A stretch of 54,047 nt of DNA. Origin: Deltaproteobacteria bacterium (GTDB taxonomy: Bacteria > Desulfobacterota > Desulfuromonadia > Desulfuromonadales > Geopsychrobacteraceae). Within the stretch, counting starts at the first letter, position 1. Every line of letters starts with the position of its first letter. The notes beneath the pieces are model-generated. The model saw only the letters and a program-made list of their open reading frames with translations. It ran no database searches and had not been told where the DNA came from. Positions 50,987-54,047 of this stretch are shown here, piece by piece. The stretch spans positions 1 through 54,047 of the forward strand of contig JAJRWH010000096.1 of NCBI GenBank assembly GCA_024276935.1, read 5' to 3'. Made by a program: the position numbers and the translations under genes.

Positions 50987-51706
50987 TTATGCAAGTGATG
51001 AACGTGAACTGAGACGGTAGAGATTTCCTGGATGCACAAGTCGGGCACAGCTGATCAATTGACCTTCGGACCAGGTCCTGCGATTGACGAGAAGGCAAGG
51101 GGTTGTTGGCGAAATTTTCAACAACTCCTGTTCCTGTTTGTTTGGCAAAACAGCTTCAACAATATGTTCAATTTCTGACAGGGGAAAAAGATCGCTCAGA
51201 TACCGGTTGGGAGTTGTCTGACAAAAATCCTGCTGAGGATAGTCGGGAACCAGGGTGGCATTAACGTAGCGATCTTCAAGCTGTATCGGACGCCCATTTT
51301 CTTTATGGACGATCAGGGAATGAAAGGCATGATCCCCGACCCTGATTCCCAATCGACCCGCCAGATTATCGTCAACCCTGACCCTGTCCAGAAGAGAGAG
51401 GTCGTTGCTGTAGATATGGTGACGACCACGAATCTCATCGGCAATGTTGCGCACCTCGAGCAGGGGAGATTCTGCCTGAATTCTGGTAACGAAAGTTCCC
51501 AGTCCCTGGCGACGCACCAGCAGACCATCGGCTACCAGTTCTTTGATCGCCCGGTTGGCGGTCATACGACTGACCGAGAACTGTTTTGCAAGTTCATTTT
51601 CAGGCGGGATACAGGCTCCGGCAGGATAGGTCCGGTCTCTGATCGCCTGATAAATAAAATCTTTGATCACCTGGTAACGGGGACGAGCCTCAAGGTTTCT
51701 GTTCAT
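50987..51706 (-). CDS. hutC: Histidine utilisation repressor HutC (GntR family)
   Basis: A 239-residue GntR/HutC regulator with an N-terminal winged helix (about 10-75; YPAGACIPPENELAKQFSVS, MTANRAIKELVADGLLVRRQ, GLGTFV) and a C-terminal UTRA ligand-binding domain (about 95-235; RPIQLEDRYVN, WSEGQLISCARLVHPGNLYRL). In other bacteria HutC releases DNA on binding urocanate, the first product of histidine breakdown. It is divergent from hutI, with a TGTATATACA operator in the shared gap, so it probably represses hutIG and itself. Confidence 0.92.
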   Translation of the reverse strand: MNRNLEARPRYQVIKDFIYQAIRDRTYPAGACIPPENELAKQFSVSRMTANRAIKELVADGLLVRRQGLGTFVTRIQAESPLLEVRNIADEIRGRHHIYSNDLSLLDRVRVDDNLAGRLGIRVGDHAFHSLIVHKENGRPIQLEDRYVNATLVPDYPQQDFCQTTPNRYLSDLFPLSEIEHIVEAVLPNKQEQELLKISPTTPCLLVNRRTWSEGQLISCARLVHPGNLYRLSSRSSLA

Positions 51707-51755
51707 TTCTACTGTCCTTTAAACTGCGCGTTTTTTTCTTGTATCTGGTCGAAAA

Positions 51756-51794
51756 ATGACAGCACTTGCAAACTTGTCTATAATTGTATATACA
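51756..51794 (+). promoter_or_regulatory. hutI promoter with overlapping HutC operator
   Basis: ATGACA (51756-51761, five of six) lies exactly 17 bases from a perfect TATAAT (51779-51784). The ten-base palindrome TGTATATACA (51785-51794) begins at the very next base and covers the expected transcription start near 51791. GntR/HutC repressors bind palindromes of this type, so bound HutC would block RNA polymerase directly. Confidence 0.75.
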
Positions 51795-51821
51795 TTTAAC
51801 GGAGATGGAAAGGAAAATCTG

Positions 51822-53060
51822 ATGGATTCATCGTTTTGCAAGGCTGAAAAGATCTGGATCAATGCCCGGCTGGCAACTATGGACCCGGCACACGACGAGC
51901 CATTCGGGATGCTCGACCGGTACGCAATCGGTGTCCAGAACGGCAGGATCAGCCTGATTGTTCCGCAGGATACTCTTTGTTTCTCCGAGAACCCTGCGGA
52001 AATAATCGATGCCAGCGGATTGATCATGACCCCCGGCTTGATCGATAGCCATACGCATCTGATTTACGGTGGCCAACGTGCTGCCGAATTCAGCCAGCGG
52101 CTGACCGGAAGCACATATGCCGATATTTCCCGTGCCGGTGGCGGTATCCTGTCGACCGTGCGGGCAACCCGAGCCCTGAGTGAAGCCGAACTGGTCGAGC
52201 AGTCTCGGCCTCGTCTTGAGGCTCTACTGGCAGAAGGGGTGACGACGGTTGAGATCAAATCTGGTTATGGCCTGAGGATTGAAGATGAATTGAAAATGCT
52301 GCGTGCTGCCAGGACCCTGGCGGCGGATTATCCGGTTCGCCTGCGCAGCACACTGCTGGCTGCCCATGCTCTGCCACCTGAGTACTCAGGTCGTGCTGAT
52401 GACTATATTGAGCTGATCTGTCACGAACTGATTCCGCAGGTTGCACAGGAAGGTTTGGCTGAAGCGGTCGATGTCTTCTGCGAACCGATTGCGTTTTCCC
52501 TCGCCCAGTGTGAACAGATTTTCGATGCCGCCCAGGCTGCCGGGCTGGGAATAAAAGCCCATGTAGAACAGCTGTCAAACAGTCAGGGTGCTGCGCTTGC
52601 GGCACGGTTTGATGCCTGGTCGGTTGATCATCTCGAATATCTGGATGAGATCGGAATTGCGGCCCTGAAAGATTCAGGCACGGTTGCGACCCTGTTGCCC
52701 GGTGCCTTCTATTTTCTGGGAGAAACCCGCAAACCGCCGGTCGAAGGCTTACGTAAGGCGCAGGTTCCGTTGGCGGTCGCCAGTGATCTCAATCCAGGCA
52801 GCAGTCCACTGGCGTCACTGCGGTTGATGATGAATATGGCGGCGGTCCTCTTTGGCTTGACTCCAGAAGAAGCGTTGCAGGGTACGACCTGCCATGCGGC
52901 GGCTGCCCTGGGGCTGGGTGAAGACGTTGGTATGCTCAAGGTGGGGATGGCGGCGGATATGCTGCTATGGAAGATTGATGACCCGGCGCAATTGACCAGC
53001 GAGTTCGGTGTGAACCGGTTGCAGCAACGGATTTTTGCCGGAGAGGTGCAAAATGCTTGA
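51822..53060 (+). CDS. hutI: Imidazolonepropionase HutI
   Basis: HutI opens the ring of imidazolone-5-propionate to N-formimidoyl-L-glutamate, the third step of histidine degradation. The ATG at 51822 (AGGA site eight bases upstream) gives 412 residues, the family norm; an in-frame ATG at 51756 lies inside the promoter and is not credible. Amidohydrolase landmarks: DSHTHLIYGG (metal ligands His77 and His79), VEIKSGYGL, AHVEQLSN (His and Glu) and VASDLNPGSSP (metal Asp). Cytoplasmic. It overlaps hutG by 8 nt. Confidence 0.95.
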   Translation: MDSSFCKAEKIWINARLATMDPAHDEPFGMLDRYAIGVQNGRISLIVPQDTLCFSENPAEIIDASGLIMTPGLIDSHTHLIYGGQRAAEFSQRLTGSTYADISRAGGGILSTVRATRALSEAELVEQSRPRLEALLAEGVTTVEIKSGYGLRIEDELKMLRAARTLAADYPVRLRSTLLAAHALPPEYSGRADDYIELICHELIPQVAQEGLAEAVDVFCEPIAFSLAQCEQIFDAAQAAGLGIKAHVEQLSNSQGAALAARFDAWSVDHLEYLDEIGIAALKDSGTVATLLPGAFYFLGETRKPPVEGLRKAQVPLAVASDLNPGSSPLASLRLMMNMAAVLFGLTPEEALQGTTCHAAAALGLGEDVGMLKVGMAADMLLWKIDDPAQLTSEFGVNRLQQRIFAGEVQNA

Positions 53061-54006
53061 ACAGGCCACTATGAGTCTCTGGCAGGGACGGGTCGATGAG
53101 GGTTTGGCTCATTCTGCCCGGCGCTGGCATCAACAGGTTTTACCCGGGGATCCAAATGGCCAGGCTGCGGGGGTGGCTCTTTTGGGGCTGGCCTGCGACG
53201 AGGGAGTGCGGCGCAATCAGGGCCGGGTCGGGGCTGCTGTTGGTCCCGACGCCATCCGTCGGGTGCTGTCCAATCAGGCCTGGCATGAGCAAACTTCAGT
53301 TTACGATGTCGGCAATCTGCGCTCTGAGCAGAATGATCTCGAAGCCTTGCAGCTTGAACAGGCCGCATTGGTGGAAAAACTCCTGGCGCAGGGGCATTTC
53401 CCCCTGTTGCTGGGTGGCGGCCACGAAATCGCCTACGGCAGTTTTCTCGGGTTGGTCCGTCATCTGATCTCATCCGGTGAAGATGGACCGGTAGGAATCA
53501 TCAACTTTGATGCACATTTCGATCTGCGCCGGGCTGATGCGCCCAATTCAGGCACGCCTTTTCTGCAAATGGCTGACGCCTGTCAACGCGAAGGGATCCC
53601 CTTTCATTATTGCTGTCTCGGGATCAGTGAACTGTCCAACACCAGGGCTCTTTTTGACCAGGCTGACCAGCTGGATGTTCGTTATCTGCGCGATAGTGAA
53701 CTGAACAGCTGGCAATTTCCGCAGATCGAACAGGCGCTGAGCGAATTTATGGCACCCTGCAGGGCAGTTTACCTGAGTATTGATCTGGATGTGTTACCCG
53801 CAGCAACGGCACCGGGGGTCAGTGCGCCTGCCGCTTGTGGCATCGAACTGCCTGTTCTGGAGCACCTGCTGGCGTTTATCCGTACCCAGGCCCAGGAACG
53901 GTTACGCCTGGCCGATATTGTTGAATACAACCCTGACTACGATATTGATGGCCGTACCGCCAAGGTTGCCGCGCGGCTCTGTCATCAATTAATTCGTGGT
54001 GACTGA
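53053..54006 (+). CDS. hutG: Formimidoylglutamase HutG
   Basis: A 317-residue arginase-fold enzyme that hydrolyses N-formimidoyl-L-glutamate to glutamate and formamide, the one-step end of the Hut pathway. Manganese ligands are all visible: His124 (GGGHEIAYG), Asp153, His155 and Asp157 (NFDAHFDLR) and Asp244, Asp246 (SIDLDVLP). The ATG at 53053 follows a GGAGAGG site and overlaps the hutI stop; an upstream in-frame start at 53035 is less likely. Genes for histidase and urocanase are not in the window and presumably lie beyond it or elsewhere. Sequence 54007-54047 shows no further feature. Confidence 0.93.
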   Translation: MLEQATMSLWQGRVDEGLAHSARRWHQQVLPGDPNGQAAGVALLGLACDEGVRRNQGRVGAAVGPDAIRRVLSNQAWHEQTSVYDVGNLRSEQNDLEALQLEQAALVEKLLAQGHFPLLLGGGHEIAYGSFLGLVRHLISSGEDGPVGIINFDAHFDLRRADAPNSGTPFLQMADACQREGIPFHYCCLGISELSNTRALFDQADQLDVRYLRDSELNSWQFPQIEQALSEFMAPCRAVYLSIDLDVLPAATAPGVSAPAACGIELPVLEHLLAFIRTQAQERLRLADIVEYNPDYDIDGRTAKVAARLCHQLIRGD

Positions 54007-54047
54007 AGAGTGTGAGGGCCGGACAGCGCCTGCCCACTTCCAGGGAC

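Overview
The window reads as ordinary chromosome of a Gram-negative, probably marine or sedimentary bacterium. Lipoprotein sorting (lnt), BamD, a secretin, a succinyl-CoA:acetate CoA-transferase and several gene orders familiar from Desulfuromonas/Pelobacter/Geobacter-type genomes suggest Desulfuromonadales (Desulfuromonadota). That placement is inference from gene content; there is no rRNA here to test it. I see no tRNA, rRNA, insertion sequence, phage gene, CRISPR array or clear sign of recent transfer. Almost every base is coding; the only gene-free stretch over 300 bases is 14621-14966.

Region 1 (1-13005) is a 15-gene, tightly overlapping locus for an MSHA-type IV pilus: PilM/PilN/PilO/PilP-like alignment proteins (MshI, MshI2, MshJ, MshK), lipoprotein secretin MshL, ExeA-like ATPase MshM, MshN (here carrying an AMIN-like domain), assembly ATPase MshE with an apparent c-di-GMP-binding MshEN domain, platform protein MshG, and six prepilin-like proteins (MshF-position, MshA, C, D, O, P). 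A hairpin terminator closes it. No mshB, mshQ, prepilin peptidase or retraction ATPase is present.

Region 2 (13034-19536, all minus strand) holds an acetate/succinyl CoA-transferase, bamD, and a moxR - DUF58 - TgpA-like transglutaminase operon. Region 3 (19713-30496, plus strand) holds an acyl-CoA synthetase, an M16C metalloprotease, rlmKL, and a four-gene TRAP transporter that begins with a TatT-type lipoprotein. Region 4 (30567-35725, minus) holds ettA and a translationally coupled pair, an HD-GYP phosphodiesterase and a HEAT-repeat protein, whose N-terminal regions align with each other. Region 5 (35898-42101, plus) is phoH - 7TM-HD (PgpH-like) - ybeY - corC - lnt. Region 6 (42136-46546) is an Aap/Bzt-type polar amino-acid ABC transporter with its own promoter and an internal hairpin after the binding-protein gene. 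Region 7 (46560-50889) holds a one-domain asparaginase, a GNAT acetyltransferase, a PaaI-type thioesterase, a Na/Pi cotransporter with a PhoU tail, and a Bax-inhibitor-1 protein. Region 8 (50987 to the end) is a histidine-utilisation locus: hutC divergent from hutI-hutG, with a palindromic operator next to the -10 box.

Two themes link regions. Amino-acid scavenging is served by aapJQMP, the small asparaginase and hut. Cyclic-dinucleotide signalling is suggested by the MshEN domain of MshE, the HD-GYP enzyme and the PgpH-like protein. The least explained element is the HD-GYP/HEAT pair with its shared N-terminal domain. No wholly new system is evident.
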